From Bradyrhizobium murdochi (GTDB taxonomy: Bacteria; Pseudomonadota; Alphaproteobacteria; Rhizobiales; Xanthobacteraceae), in the NCBI RefSeq assembly GCF_000472965.1, contig NZ_AXAU01000001.1, positions 496,001 to 560,000 on the forward strand: DNA of 64,000 nt, read 5' to 3'. Shown here piece after piece: positions 28,527 through 38,877 of the stretch (within the stretch, counting starts at the first letter, position 1; each line of letters opens with the position of its first letter). A program made the translations under genes and the position numbers. Below the pieces are notes generated by a model. The model was not told the origin of the DNA. It saw only the letters and a program-made list of their open reading frames with translations, and searched no databases.

Positions 28527-29549
28527 ATGACAAGCCGCGCATTCATCACGGGCGTATCGGGACTGGAGCTGAGCGCCGCGGAGCGCGAATTCATCCGTGG
28601 CGAGCGGCCATGGGGTCTCATCCTGTTCAAACGCAACGTCGAGACACCAGACCAAGTATCTGCGCTTGTTAATGAATTTCGAAACTGCGCAGGCGAGGCG
28701 GATGCGCCGGTCCTGATCGACCAGGAAGGCGGGCGGGTGGCCCGGCTCGGGCCGCCGCATTGGCCGGTCTATCCGCCCGGCGCCACCTTCGGTGCGCTCT
28801 ACAACATCGAGCCGGCGCTGGGCCTGCAGGCCGCGCGCTTGAGCTCGCGCCTGATCGCGGCCGACCTGATCGACCTAGGCATCACCGTCGATTGCCTGCC
28901 GCTGGCGGACGTGCCGGTGGCTGGCGCGGATGCCGTGATCGGGAACCGGGCCTATGGAACCGAGCCGGGCAAGGTCGCAGCGATCGCCCGAGCCGTCACC
29001 GAGGGACTGGAGCAGGGCGGCGTGCTACCCGTGCTGAAGCACATTCCCGGCCATGGTCGGGCAAATGCGGATAGCCATTTCCGGCTCCCGACCGTTGATA
29101 CAGCGCGGGAAGAGCTGGAACGAACCGATTTCGCCGCGTTTGAACCGCTGGCAGACCTGCCGATGGCCATGACCGCGCATGTTGTGTTTAGCGCGTTAGA
29201 TCCCGTCCAACCGGCGACGACTTCTGCGACAATCATCCGGCAGGTGATTCGCGGCGTAATTGGGTTCCAGGGTTTGTTGATGAGTGATGACGTGTCGATG
29301 AATGCGTTGGCGGGATCGATCTCGGATCGGACCCGCGCCATCGTCAGCGCCGGCTGCGACATGGTCCTGCACTGCAACGGCAAGCTCGACGAAATGCGCG
29401 ATGTGGCGCGCGAGACGCCGGAACTGACGGGCGAGGCCTTGAGCCGCGCCACACGGGCGCTGGCTTCGCGAAAGCAGCCTGAGGCGTTCGACCGGCAGGC
29501 GGCGCGGGCTGAACTTGAAGCGTTGATGGATCGGGTAGGAACGGCATGA
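28527..29549 (+). CDS. nagZ: Beta-N-acetylhexosaminidase (GH3)
   Basis: 340 residues, cytoplasmic, no signal peptide. Removes GlcNAc from muropeptides during cell-wall recycling. Motifs: LFKRNVETPDQV, LIDQEGGRVARL, the substrate lysine-histidine loop KHIPGHGRANADSH (catalytic Asp-His pair on a mobile loop), and LLMSDDVSMNAL with the nucleophile Asp. Length is normal for NagZ. Overlaps scpA by 4 bases. Confidence 0.95.
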   Translation: MTSRAFITGVSGLELSAAEREFIRGERPWGLILFKRNVETPDQVSALVNEFRNCAGEADAPVLIDQEGGRVARLGPPHWPVYPPGATFGALYNIEPALGLQAARLSSRLIAADLIDLGITVDCLPLADVPVAGADAVIGNRAYGTEPGKVAAIARAVTEGLEQGGVLPVLKHIPGHGRANADSHFRLPTVDTAREELERTDFAAFEPLADLPMAMTAHVVFSALDPVQPATTSATIIRQVIRGVIGFQGLLMSDDVSMNALAGSISDRTRAIVSAGCDMVLHCNGKLDEMRDVARETPELTGEALSRATRALASRKQPEAFDRQAARAELEALMDRVGTA

Positions 29550-30373
29550 CAGCTGAGATTCTATCGTTTGAAACCGGACGGCCCGCCGAAATCACCGACG
29601 GCGAGCCGGCGCTGGTCGTCGACGTCGAGGGCTATGAGGGCCCGCTCGACCTGCTGCTCACGCTGGCGCGGCAGCAGAAGGTCGATCTCGCCAAGATTTC
29701 GATCCTGGCGCTGGCAGACCAGTATCTGACCTTCATCGAGGCGGCGCGAAAGATCCGCCTCGAACTCGCCGCCGATTACCTCGTGATGGCCGCCTGGCTT
29801 GCGTTCCTGAAATCGCGGCTGTTGCTGCCCGAACCGGCCACGCCCGATGGGCCAAGCGCCGAGGAAATGGCGACTGCGCTGGCCAACCGGCTGCGCCGGC
29901 TCGAAGCCATCCGCGAAGCCGCCAACCGGTTGATGAACCGGCCGCAGTTCCAGCGCGATATCTTCCCGCGCGGCAATCCGGAAACGATCGCCGAAATCAA
30001 GCATCCCAAATTCACCGCGACACTGTTCGACCTGCTCACCGCCTATGCCACGCAGCGCCAGCAGCGCGTGCTGGCGACGGTGCATTTGGCCAAGCGCACG
30101 GTGTGGTCGCTGGCCGAAGCGCGCGCTTCACTGGAGCGGCTGGTCGGCATGGCCGAATCCGAGGAGTGGAGCTGTCTCGACGATTACCTGCTCAGCTATG
30201 TGGTCGATCCCTCGCAGCGGGCGACGGTGTTCGCGTCGAGCTTTGCCGCGGCGCTCGAACTGGTGCGCGAAGGCGAGATGGAATTGAACCAGAAAGAGGC
30301 GTTCGCGCCGCTGTATTTTCGTAAGCGTCCGCCGCAGGCCGCAATGCCTGCGCCGGATATGACGGTCGAGTAA
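29546..30373 (+). CDS. scpA: Segregation and condensation protein A
   Basis: 275 residues, kleisin subunit of the SMC-ScpAB condensin. The N-terminal block VDVEGYEGPLDLLLTLARQQKVDL is the family signature for binding the SMC neck; the C-terminal winged-helix block binds the SMC head. Its ATG overlaps the nagZ stop (ATGA), and scpB follows at once, so the three are coupled. The SMC gene is not in the window. Confidence 0.95.
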   Translation: MTAEILSFETGRPAEITDGEPALVVDVEGYEGPLDLLLTLARQQKVDLAKISILALADQYLTFIEAARKIRLELAADYLVMAAWLAFLKSRLLLPEPATPDGPSAEEMATALANRLRRLEAIREAANRLMNRPQFQRDIFPRGNPETIAEIKHPKFTATLFDLLTAYATQRQQRVLATVHLAKRTVWSLAEARASLERLVGMAESEEWSCLDDYLLSYVVDPSQRATVFASSFAAALELVREGEMELNQKEAFAPLYFRKRPPQAAMPAPDMTVE

Positions 30374-30391
30374 GTGGAAGGAGACCTAGCC

Positions 30392-31123
30392 ATGGCAAGC
30401 CTGGCGGAAAAACGCATGGAAGATGCCGAGGATCATCCCATCGACCAGCATACCGATCAGGCCGCGCGGCCCGAGGAGTTGCGGCTGCTCGAAGCGTTGC
30501 TGTTTGCCTCTGCGGAGCCGATCGACCAGGCGACCTTGGCTAAGCGCATGCCCGACGGCGTCGACGTCAAGGCGGCGCTGGCGCAGTTGCAGGCGGAATA
30601 TGCGCCGCGCGGCGTCAATCTGGTGCGCGTCGCCAACAAATGGACGTTCCGCACCGCGGGCGACCTGTCGTGGCTGATGACGCGCGAAAGCACGGAGACG
30701 CGGCGGCTGTCGCGGGCGGCGATCGAGGTACTCGCGATCATCGCCTATCACCAGCCCGTGACGCGCGCCGAGATCGAGGAGATCCGCGGCGTGATCACGT
30801 CAAAGGGAACGCTGGATGTGCTGCTCGAAACCGGTTGGATTCGCCCCCGCGGCCGCCGCAAGACGCCGGGGCGGCCGCTGACGTTCGGCACAACGGAAGC
30901 GTTCCTTTCGCAGTTCAGCCTGGAGGCGCTGAGCGACCTGCCCGGCCTGGAAGAGCTGAAGGGGACGGGGCTTCTGGATTCGCGGCTGCCTTCCGGCTTC
31001 AGCGTTCCGACGCCGTCGGATGACGTGGTGCTGCGCGAGGACGAGGATCCGCTGGAGGCTGGCGATAACCTGGAACTGCTGCTGGCTCCGGCCGCCGAGC
31101 CTGAAGGCGGCAGCGAAAGCTAG
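30392..31123 (+). CDS. scpB: Segregation and condensation protein B
   Basis: 243 residues from the ATG at 30392, placed 6 bases after ggaaggagac; a GTG at 30374 lies inside that ribosome site. Two winged-helix domains: LRLLEALLFASAEPIDQATLAKRM and LSRAAIEVLAIIAYHQPVTRAEIEEIRG, the latter diagnostic. It dimerises and binds ScpA to regulate SMC. The C-terminal 60 residues are acidic and probably disordered. Confidence 0.93.
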   Translation: MASLAEKRMEDAEDHPIDQHTDQAARPEELRLLEALLFASAEPIDQATLAKRMPDGVDVKAALAQLQAEYAPRGVNLVRVANKWTFRTAGDLSWLMTRESTETRRLSRAAIEVLAIIAYHQPVTRAEIEEIRGVITSKGTLDVLLETGWIRPRGRRKTPGRPLTFGTTEAFLSQFSLEALSDLPGLEELKGTGLLDSRLPSGFSVPTPSDDVVLREDEDPLEAGDNLELLLAPAAEPEGGSES

Positions 31124-31291
31124 TTCCGATGGCGCCGCCGATTATCCACTCAGGCGGGGTTAATAATAGCCATAATACGTAGCCGCGACAGCGATTTGCC
31201 GCGGCAGGGGTCCTTGTTTTTGACACCCCGCGGGCCTACCTTCCGCGAAAGCTTGGCCGGAAGCCGGCCGTCTCTTTTGGAGGGTTGCAGG

Positions 31292-31531
31292 ATGGGTTCG
31301 CTTAGCATTTGGCACTGGATCGTCGTGATCGCAGTGGTCCTGCTGTTGTTCGGCCGCGGCAAGATTTCTGACCTGATGGGCGATGTTGCAAATGGCATCA
31401 AGGCCTTCAAGAAGGGCATGCAGGACGATGAGAAGGCGCCCGAAAAGCCCGCCGAACCGGTGAAGACCATCGATCACAATGCGACGCCGGCGCCGACAGC
31501 GCGGACGGATGTCGGCAGCAAGGCTGTCTGA
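31292..31531 (+). CDS. tatA: Sec-independent (Tat) translocase subunit TatA
   Basis: 79 residues from ATG at 31292, preceded by ttggagggttgcagg. A single N-terminal membrane helix ([20 protein letters not shown]), the [12 protein letters not shown] hinge with the conserved Phe-Gly, an amphipathic helix ([12 protein letters not shown]), and an acidic tail. TatA oligomerises to form the pore for folded proteins. tatB and tatC follow on the same strand. Confidence 0.95.
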   Translation: MGSLSIWHWIVVIAVVLLLFGRGKISDLMGDVANGIKAFKKGMQDDEKAPEKPAEPVKTIDHNATPAPTARTDVGSKAV

Positions 31532-31652
31532 ACCAACCAGACATCTTGAACCAGGCACCCGGGATAGACGCCGGTTGAGAAAAGACGCGGGCGGCTCCAA
31601 ATCTTTGCTAAAGGGATTGGGGCGCGGACGTCTCGCGTGAGCGGAAGAATTC

Positions 31653-32168
31653 ATGTTCGACATCGGGTGGAGTGAACTGGTCGTCATCGCGGTCGTCGCG
31701 CTGATCGCCATCGGCCCGAAAGAGCTTCCCGGTGTGCTGCGCATGGTCGGGCAATGGATGGGCAAGGCGCGCAAGATGGCCGCCGAATTCCAGGGCCAGT
31801 TCCAGGAAGCCATGCGCGAGGCCGAAATGGCCGACCTCAAGAAGAGTTTTGACGAGGTCAAGGACGTGGCTACGGGTCTTTCGCCGGCCAACGTCATGAC
31901 CTCGCTGCAAAAAGACGTCAACGACGCCCTGCAGATTGGGGATATCGACAAGCCTGCCGACAAGCCGGTGGATGCGCAAGTTGCCTCCGCGACCGGCGAG
32001 CCTGTCACGCCAACGACCCCAGCCCTGCCCACACCGGAAACCTTCGTCGAGGCCGAGGCGCATGTGGCGGCCTCCGAGCCGCTGGCGATCACGCGTGAAG
32101 TTCAGGCCGCGCCGCAGGATATCGCGCCGGCGGCGCCCGACATTCTCAAGGACGCCAAAGCGTCATGA
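31653..32168 (+). CDS. tatB: Tat translocase subunit TatB
   Basis: 171 residues. [26 protein letters not shown] is the canonical TatB start with the conserved Glu in the membrane helix and the Gly-Pro hinge. A long amphipathic helix follows and then a variable Pro/Ala tail. It joins TatC in recognising twin-arginine signals. Overlaps tatC by 4 bases. Confidence 0.95.
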   Translation: MFDIGWSELVVIAVVALIAIGPKELPGVLRMVGQWMGKARKMAAEFQGQFQEAMREAEMADLKKSFDEVKDVATGLSPANVMTSLQKDVNDALQIGDIDKPADKPVDAQVASATGEPVTPTTPALPTPETFVEAEAHVAASEPLAITREVQAAPQDIAPAAPDILKDAKAS

Positions 32169-32980
32169 CCATCGAAGACATCGAGGCCAGCAAGGCGCCG
32201 TTGATGGACCATTTGATCGAGCTGCGCTCGCGGCTGATCAAGGCGCTGCTCGGCTTTGGCATTGCGTTCATCCTCTGCTTCTTCTTCGCCAAGCAGATCT
32301 ACAACGTGCTGGTCTGGCCGTTCGTCTGGGTGGCGGGCGCCGAGAATTCGAAATTTATCTACACCGCGCTCTTGGAATATTTCCTCACGCAATTGAAGCT
32401 CGCGCTGTTCGGTGCCGCCTTCATCTCGTTCCCGATCGTGGCGACGCAGATTTATAAATTCGTGGCGCCCGGCCTCTACAAGCACGAGCGTGGCGCGTTC
32501 CTGCCGTACTTGATCGCAACTCCTTTCTTCTTCGTGCTCGGCTCGCTCCTGGTCTATTTCGTGGTGCTGCCGATGCTGGTGCGGTTCTCGCTCGGCATGC
32601 AGCAGATGGGCGGCGACGAGAGCGCGCAGATTCAGTTGCTGCCCAAGGTCGGCGAATATCTGTCGCTGATGATGTCGCTGATCTTCGCCTTTGGCGTCGC
32701 GTTCCAGTTGCCGGTGATCCTGACGCTGCTGGGCCGGATCGGCATCGTCACTTCCCAGATGCTGCGCGAGAAGCGGCGCTATTTCATCGTGATCGCCTTC
32801 GTGATTGCCGCCGTGCTGACGCCGCCCGACGTCATCAGCCAGGCCTCGCTCGCGATTCCCTTGATGGCGCTCTACGAGGGCGCGATCGTCGCGGTCCGCA
32901 TGGTGGAAAAGAAGGCCGCCGCCGCGCGAGCCTCGTCGACGTCCACTAGCCCGCCTCCGGAAGCCAATCCGGCGGAATAG
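32165..32980 (+). CDS. tatC: Tat translocase subunit TatC
   Basis: 271 residues with six predicted membrane helices. Conserved cytoplasmic N-terminus [19 protein letters not shown], which contacts the twin-arginine signal, and the LTPPDVISQ loop before the last helix pair are present. It forms the receptor complex with TatB. One likely cargo encoded in this window is the FAH-family protein at 50546. Confidence 0.96.
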   Translation: MTIEDIEASKAPLMDHLIELRSRLIKALLGFGIAFILCFFFAKQIYNVLVWPFVWVAGAENSKFIYTALLEYFLTQLKLALFGAAFISFPIVATQIYKFVAPGLYKHERGAFLPYLIATPFFFVLGSLLVYFVVLPMLVRFSLGMQQMGGDESAQIQLLPKVGEYLSLMMSLIFAFGVAFQLPVILTLLGRIGIVTSQMLREKRRYFIVIAFVIAAVLTPPDVISQASLAIPLMALYEGAIVAVRMVEKKAAAARASSTSTSPPPEANPAE

Positions 32981-33005
32981 GCACTTACCGTGCTCCGCAA
33001 TTGCC

Positions 33006-33109
33006 TGTCATTCCCCGCGAAAGCGGGGAATCCAGTACACCGCGACCTAGTGAATTTATCGCGAACGGCTCTGGAATACTGGATCACCCGCTTTCGCGGA
33101 TGATGACGA
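33006..33109. repeat. Palindromic intergenic repeat, family B (copy 1)
   Basis: tgtcattccccgcgaaagcg at the left and ggatcacccgctttcgcgga at the right, with ccagta and tactgg as inner arms. It sits between tatC and serS. Related copies are at 35799 and 55286. Confidence 0.8.
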
Positions 33110-33164
33110 GGGCCGCCGCGCACTGTAAACAATTAACAATAAGTGTTGAATGTTTGCAGAGTGA

Positions 33165-34502
<1,338 letters not shown>

Positions 34503-34513
34503 CGCAAAGCAAA

Positions 34514-34927
34514 ATGGCATTGCATCGCGACATCCTTTGGATCGGGAGGCAATGGGCTGTTACCGGCCACGGGATGCAATTGATCGACCAGCGGCTGATG
34601 GGCGCCTTCGATATCGAAGTGGCCCATTTGTGGGACGACGATCTGATCGCGCGCATGCATGCCAAGGAGTGGCTCAACGTCGCTGACTTCGACAAGGGGC
34701 TGGCGGTTGCGCGGACGCGGCACAAGCAGCCGGAGGCGGGGGTGCCCGTAGCTGGGGCGCTTCCGGCGATCGAGCCCGTTGCGGCATTTTCGCCCAAGCC
34801 GGCGGACGCGACTCCGCCCTCTCTGCCCGTCGAATCGGCGCAACAGGCATCGCCAGACCTGCAGATGAAAATCGATGGCGGCGCCAGATTTGCCCGCCCC
34901 TGGCGTGTCTGGATGAAGAAAACATGA
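34514..34927 (+). CDS. Conserved hypothetical protein (137 aa)
   Basis: Starts 11 bases after serS and is likely co-transcribed. The first ~75 residues are compact and aromatic-rich (MALHRDILWIGRQWAVTGHG, VAHLWDDDLIARMHAKEWLN); residues 80-120 are Pro/Ala-rich and probably disordered. There is no signal peptide or membrane helix. I do not recognise a family. Its codon use and position between serS and surE suggest a real gene kept in relatives. Confidence 0.7.
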   Translation: MALHRDILWIGRQWAVTGHGMQLIDQRLMGAFDIEVAHLWDDDLIARMHAKEWLNVADFDKGLAVARTRHKQPEAGVPVAGALPAIEPVAAFSPKPADATPPSLPVESAQQASPDLQMKIDGGARFARPWRVWMKKT

Positions 34928-35022
34928 GGAAATAGGCCGGTTTGCCTCAGCCCCGATAGCCGGATAAGACGACAGCCAAAGGCAAAAGCTACCTTGACCT
35001 GAACCTGAAGGCATTTTGACGG

Positions 35023-35790
35023 ATGCGAATTCTCTGCACCAACGACGACGGCATCCATGCGCCGGGTCTGAAGATCGTCGAGGAGATCGCCCGTGCGCTG
35101 TCCGACGATGTCTGGATTGTGGCGCCGGAGCTCGATCAGTCCGGTGTCTCGCATTCACTGTCGCTGAACGATCCCTTGCGCTTACGCGAAATCGGTCCGC
35201 GCCATTTCGCGGTGCGGGGCACGCCGACGGATTGCGTGATCATGGGCTCGCGCCACATCCTCGGCGAGAAGATGCCCGATCTCGTGCTGTCCGGCGTCAA
35301 CAAGGGCCGCAACGTCGCCGAGGACGTCGTCTATTCCGGCACGATCGCGGGCGCGCTCGAGGGCACGATCCTGGGCATCCCGTCGTTTGCGCTCAGCCAG
35401 GAATTTTCCATCGAGACCCGTCACGCGCCGCTGTGGGACACCGCGCTGAAATTCGGCCCCGGCATCCTGCGTAAGGTGATCGATGCCGGCGTGCCGAAAA
35501 ATACCGTGATCAACGTCAACTTTCCCGCCTGCACGCCCGATCAGGTTAAGGGTGTTCGGGTGACGCGGCAGGGCAAGCGCAATCTCGGCTTCCTGAAAAT
35601 CGACAAGCGCCACGACGGCCGCGGCAATCCGTATTACTGGATCGGTTTCGAACGTGCCGCGACAATGGATACACCGGCCGATGGCACCGATCTGGCGGCA
35701 CTCGCGGCGCGCTACGTGTCAGTCACGCCGCTGCGGCTGGATCGTACCGATGAAGCGTTCTCGGAAGAGTTGACGACGACGCTGAAGTGA
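35023..35790 (+). CDS. surE: 5'/3'-nucleotidase SurE
   Basis: 255 residues. [15 protein letters not shown] holds the metal-binding Asp pair of the family; [16 protein letters not shown] and [19 protein letters not shown] are the other signature blocks. It dephosphorylates nucleoside monophosphates and is linked to stationary-phase survival. In many bacteria surE is followed at once by pcm and nlpD; here a receiver-domain gene on the other strand and a repeat lie in between. Confidence 0.95.
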   Translation: MRILCTNDDGIHAPGLKIVEEIARALSDDVWIVAPELDQSGVSHSLSLNDPLRLREIGPRHFAVRGTPTDCVIMGSRHILGEKMPDLVLSGVNKGRNVAEDVVYSGTIAGALEGTILGIPSFALSQEFSIETRHAPLWDTALKFGPGILRKVIDAGVPKNTVINVNFPACTPDQVKGVRVTRQGKRNLGFLKIDKRHDGRGNPYYWIGFERAATMDTPADGTDLAALAARYVSVTPLRLDRTDEAFSEELTTTLK

Positions 35791-35798
35791 CGCGAAGC

Positions 35799-35934
35799 GT
35801 CATACCCGCCACCGGGTCGCGCGAACGCGCGCCCGATGACAGGCTCCCGCGGGTATCCAGTACGCCGCGGCTTCTCGGTTTCTTTCAAAGGTCTCTGGGA
35901 TACTGGATCATCCGCTTTCGCGGATGATGACGGT
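35799..35934. repeat. Palindromic intergenic repeat, family B (copy 2)
   Basis: Shares ccagtacgccgcggctt and gatactggatcatccgcttt with the other family B copies but has an extra palindromic block (acccgccaccgggt, gcgcgaacgcgcgc) at its left end. Located between the convergent surE and receiver genes. Confidence 0.75.
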
Positions 35935-35954
35935 TGGATGTGCGAATGGACGCC

Positions 35955-36332
35955 CTAAACCGGCGCGCTCTTCAACGTAGTGGCGATCACCTGGGCCAGG
36001 GTTTCCAGTTGGAATGGCTTCTGCAGCGCGGGGCGGTCGCGATATTCCTGCGGCAGGCCGGAGGAGCCGTAGCCGGTCGCAAAGATGAACGGACGGTTGC
36101 GCGCTGTTATCAGTTCGGCCACCGGCGTGATCACCTTGCCGTTGACGTTGACGTCGAGAATGGCGAGATCGAATTCTGTCGATTGCACCAGCTTGACCGC
36201 TTCACCGATTTCGCCGGCCTCGGCGGCTACGCTGTGGCCCAGCTCTTCCAGCATGTCAGCGACCATCATGCGGATCATGACCTCGTCTTCAACGAGGAAA
36301 ACTGAACAGCCCGCCGGCCGTGTCGCTACCAT
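35955..36332 (-). CDS. Single-domain response regulator (receiver only)
   Basis: 125 residues from the ATG at 36332, after aaggaatccatc; the longer upstream frame was rejected. A lone CheY-like receiver: acidic pair in VFLVEDEVMI, phospho-acceptor D60 in DLAILDVNVNG, FATGY with the switch Thr, and LQKPF with the conserved Lys. No output domain. An EcfG-type promoter lies about 120 bases upstream, suggesting general stress control. The partner kinase is not in the window. Confidence 0.9.
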   Translation of the reverse strand: MVATRPAGCSVFLVEDEVMIRMMVADMLEELGHSVAAEAGEIGEAVKLVQSTEFDLAILDVNVNGKVITPVAELITARNRPFIFATGYGSSGLPQEYRDRPALQKPFQLETLAQVIATTLKSAPV

Positions 36333-36450
36333 GATGGATTCCTTGCCCTTCCGAGTATCGAGGTTCGCAAAAAACGGACCCGGGTGCAATGTCGGTATGG
36401 GCGGCTAGGCGGTGTGTGAAGACTCTTCGCAAAGGATTTTCCCGGGCCCC

Positions 36451-36475
36451 AACGTCGGGACGCGGTCCCAGTTCC
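36451..36475 (-). promoter_or_regulatory. EcfG-type (general stress response) promoter
   Basis: On the minus strand GGAAC and CGTT are separated by exactly 16 bases, matching the alphaproteobacterial EcfG consensus GGAAC-N16/17-CGTT. It points toward the receiver gene whose start is at 36332. Direct consensus match; activity not tested. Confidence 0.7.
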
Positions 36476-36492
36476 GGACTAGGAACCACAAT

Positions 36493-36515
36493 CTTAAGGA
36501 AAATCATTCCTTAAG
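36493..36515. promoter_or_regulatory. Perfect 9-bp palindrome between receiver gene and pcm
   Basis: CTTAAGGAA-aatca-TTCCTTAAG, perfect over 9 bases with a 5-base spacer, AT-richer than its surroundings. It lies in the divergent gap and could be an operator. There is no T-run, so a terminator is unlikely. Confidence 0.5.
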
Positions 36516-36588
36516 TGCGCGGACGTTATATTACATCCGGCGAGGCCGAAGCATTGGATTGGCGGCAGACTCCCGCCACGAGACCGCT

Positions 36589-37233
36589 ATGTCCCAAGAA
36601 CCGCTCGAAAAGATGATGTTTCAGCTCACTCTGCGGCGGCGGGGGATCAGCGACCAGGCGGTGCTGCGGACCATGGAAGAGGTGCCCCGCGAGCATTTCG
36701 TGGCGGCTGGCGATCGCGGCCATGCCTATCGTGACAGCGCGCTCGGCATCGCCTGCGGGCAAACCATCAGCCAGCCCTTCGTGGTCGCCTACATGACCGA
36801 GCAGCTACAACTGCAGAAGCACCACAAGGTACTCGAGATCGGGACCGGCTCCGGCTACCAGGCCGCGGTGCTGTCGCGGCTAAGCGCGCATGTCCTGACC
36901 ATCGAGCGCTACCGGACGCTGGCGGACACCGCGCGCGACCGGCTCGAAGCGCTGGGCTATTTCAATATCGAAGTGATGTTGGGCGACGGCTTCCAGATTC
37001 CGCCTGGCGCCGGCGACTTCGACCGCATCATCGTGACGGCTGCGATGGAGCAAATCCCCGAAAAGCTGTTGGAGCGGCTGCTGCCAGGCGGCATCCTGAT
37101 CGCGCCGGTCGGGCCCCATCATGGCAGCCAGACGCTGGTCAGGGTGACCCGAACGGACAGCGGTTTTGAGCGCAAGGGGTTGGTCGATGTGCGCTTCGTC
37201 CCGGCCCTGCCGGGAATTGCGCGCGAACTGTAG
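36589..37233 (+). CDS. pcm: Protein-L-isoaspartate O-methyltransferase
   Basis: 214 residues from the ATG at 36589 ([19 protein letters not shown]); an open frame extends 59 codons upstream across the palindrome and promoter and was rejected. Repairs isoaspartyl damage using SAM. Motifs: VPREHFV, the Ser-containing loop [20 protein letters not shown]-binding [15 protein letters not shown], and GDGFQIP. It precedes the NlpD-like gene, as in the surE-pcm-nlpD cluster of many proteobacteria. Confidence 0.93.
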   Translation: MSQEPLEKMMFQLTLRRRGISDQAVLRTMEEVPREHFVAAGDRGHAYRDSALGIACGQTISQPFVVAYMTEQLQLQKHHKVLEIGTGSGYQAAVLSRLSAHVLTIERYRTLADTARDRLEALGYFNIEVMLGDGFQIPPGAGDFDRIIVTAAMEQIPEKLLERLLPGGILIAPVGPHHGSQTLVRVTRTDSGFERKGLVDVRFVPALPGIAREL

Positions 37234-37287
37234 AATCCCGGATTGGCGGTTCCCGCCAACATCTTATTCCAAGGGTTAAGCGGTTAT

Positions 37288-37340
37288 TTACTCGGTACGT
37301 GTTTACTCAAAACAGTATTTTGTTGCGTACGAGTGAGTAA
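37288..37340. other. Inverted repeat upstream of nlpD-like gene
   Basis: ttactcggtacg and cgtacgagtgagtaa form imperfect arms around an AT-rich core (tttactcaaaacagtattttg). The ATG at 37343 follows directly, so it may shape translation or mark a promoter/operator. Confidence 0.35.
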
Positions 37341-37342
37341 CC

Positions 37343-38713
37343 ATGTCCCGTCTCGCCGAGTTGCTTCGCTCGCGTCGGGTACCGCAGGCCGCGGTGCTGG
37401 CGCTGATGTCGGTCGGCTTTGCCGGCTGCAGCGCCGATATGCAGACGCGCTTTTCCGATAGCTCGTTCTCCAATCCCTTTGCCTCTCAGCCCGAAGCGAC
37501 CGGTTCGGTGCGAGCTCCCGCCGTCGAACGCCGCGAGCCGCCGCAATATGCCCGGCCGCAGGCCTCGACCCTGCAATATCAGTCCCAGGACCTGCCGCCG
37601 CCCGCCGCTGCTGCGCCGCAGGCCTATCCCGCCAACTCGGGCGGGGTGTCGGGAGGAGGGCGCGGGATTTCGTCCTATGCGCCGCCATCGCGCCCGCCCA
37701 TCGAGACCACCGCCACGGTGCCGCCACGCTCGGTGGCCGCTGCGCGCCCATCTGCTCCGGGCGGCACCACGATCATCGTCGGCACCAGCGACACGCTCGA
37801 CATTCTGGCCAAGCGCTACAACGTTTCAGCCGCTGCGATCCTGCAGGCCAATGGCTATAAGGGCCCGCGCGTGCTGTCGCCCGGCCAGCAACTGATCATT
37901 CCGCGCCAGACGGCGACGGCAGCGCCCGCGCCGGCCATCGCGCCTGCGGCCAGCAAGCCGGTTGCCGCGGCGGCAGCGCCGAGCGTCCATGTCGTCAATC
38001 GCGGCGATACGCTGATGAGCATCGCCCGGCGCAATCAGGTTTCGGTCAGCGAACTCGCCAGGGCCAACAATCTCGATCAGTCCGCCAAGCTCAGCCTCGG
38101 CATGAAGCTGACCGTGCCGGGTTCGAAATCCGCCGCGACAGCACCGGCGGCCCAGCCCGTTGCCGCAGCTCCGGCCCAGCCGGCCGCAGCGGTTGCGGCA
38201 TCGGCCACCAAGGTAGCCTCGGCCGGCGGTCCACCGCAGAGCGCGCGGCTCGCGCAGGCGACCACCAACGTCACCGAGGAGAAGCCGGTCGTCGAGCAAG
38301 CCTCGGTCAAGCCCAGCGAAGCCACCGGCGCGCTGCCGACCTTCCGCTGGCCGGTGCGTGGCAAGGTGATCACGAGCTATGGCGCCAAGACCAACGGCAA
38401 GTCGAATGACGGGATCAACCTGGCGGTGCCGGAGGGAACGCCGGTGAAAGCCGCGGAAGATGGCGTGGTCGCCTATTCCGGCAACGAGCTCAAGGGCTAC
38501 GGCAATCTGGTTCTGGTGCGGCACTCCAACGGTTACGTCACCGCATATGCCCATGCGAGTGAACTGCTGGTGAAGCGCGGCGATACAATCAAGCGCGGCC
38601 AGATCATTGCCAAATCGGGTCAATCGGGCGAGGTGGGGTCGCCGCAGCTCCACTTCGAAATCCGCAAGGGATCTTCACCGGTTGACCCGCTTCAATTCCT
38701 GAACGGGGCGTAA
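37343..38713 (+). CDS. nlpD: NlpD-like LysM/M23 lipoprotein, predicted catalytically inactive
   Basis: 456 residues. Probable lipoprotein: SVGFAGC places the lipidated Cys at 29. Two LysM glycan-binding domains at about 142-187 (TSDTLDILAKRYNV) and 214-259 (RGDTLMSIARRNQV), joined by Ala/Pro-rich linkers, then an M23 (LytM) domain at about 332-453. The zinc ligands are missing: the HxGxD motif reads N355-D-G-I-N359 and the HxH motif reads Q435-L-H437. Such degenerate domains activate cell-wall amidases during division instead of cutting peptidoglycan. Follows pcm. Confidence 0.88.
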   Translation: MSRLAELLRSRRVPQAAVLALMSVGFAGCSADMQTRFSDSSFSNPFASQPEATGSVRAPAVERREPPQYARPQASTLQYQSQDLPPPAAAAPQAYPANSGGVSGGGRGISSYAPPSRPPIETTATVPPRSVAAARPSAPGGTTIIVGTSDTLDILAKRYNVSAAAILQANGYKGPRVLSPGQQLIIPRQTATAAPAPAIAPAASKPVAAAAAPSVHVVNRGDTLMSIARRNQVSVSELARANNLDQSAKLSLGMKLTVPGSKSAATAPAAQPVAAAPAQPAAAVAASATKVASAGGPPQSARLAQATTNVTEEKPVVEQASVKPSEATGALPTFRWPVRGKVITSYGAKTNGKSNDGINLAVPEGTPVKAAEDGVVAYSGNELKGYGNLVLVRHSNGYVTAYAHASELLVKRGDTIKRGQIIAKSGQSGEVGSPQLHFEIRKGSSPVDPLQFLNGA

Positions 38714-38717
38714 GGCT

Positions 38718-38874
38718 TCGTGTCCCGGACGCGGTGCAGTAGGACGCTGCGCCGCAGAGCCGGGACCCAGAGCGTGCCGTGAAGTTGGACCCGGTTCTGC
38801 AGCGCACCGCCATAGCGCGTCGAAGACGCGCGTAAACGCGCTTATGGCGCTGCGCAGCGCCCGGGGAACGCAGT
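38718..38874. repeat. Complex palindromic intergenic repeat
   Basis: Contains gtcccggac...ccgggaccc arms and a second hairpin ccatagcgcg...cgcgcttatgg. It lies between the convergent nlpD-like and AAA ATPase genes. Its gtcccgg/ccgggaccc arms resemble part of the composite repeat at 23240. Confidence 0.65.
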
Positions 38875-38877
38875 CCG

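Noticed and set aside
36412..36588. N-terminal extension of Pcm
   Set aside because: The extension runs across the palindrome and EcfG-type promoter and has no family similarity; the protein proper begins at 36589.
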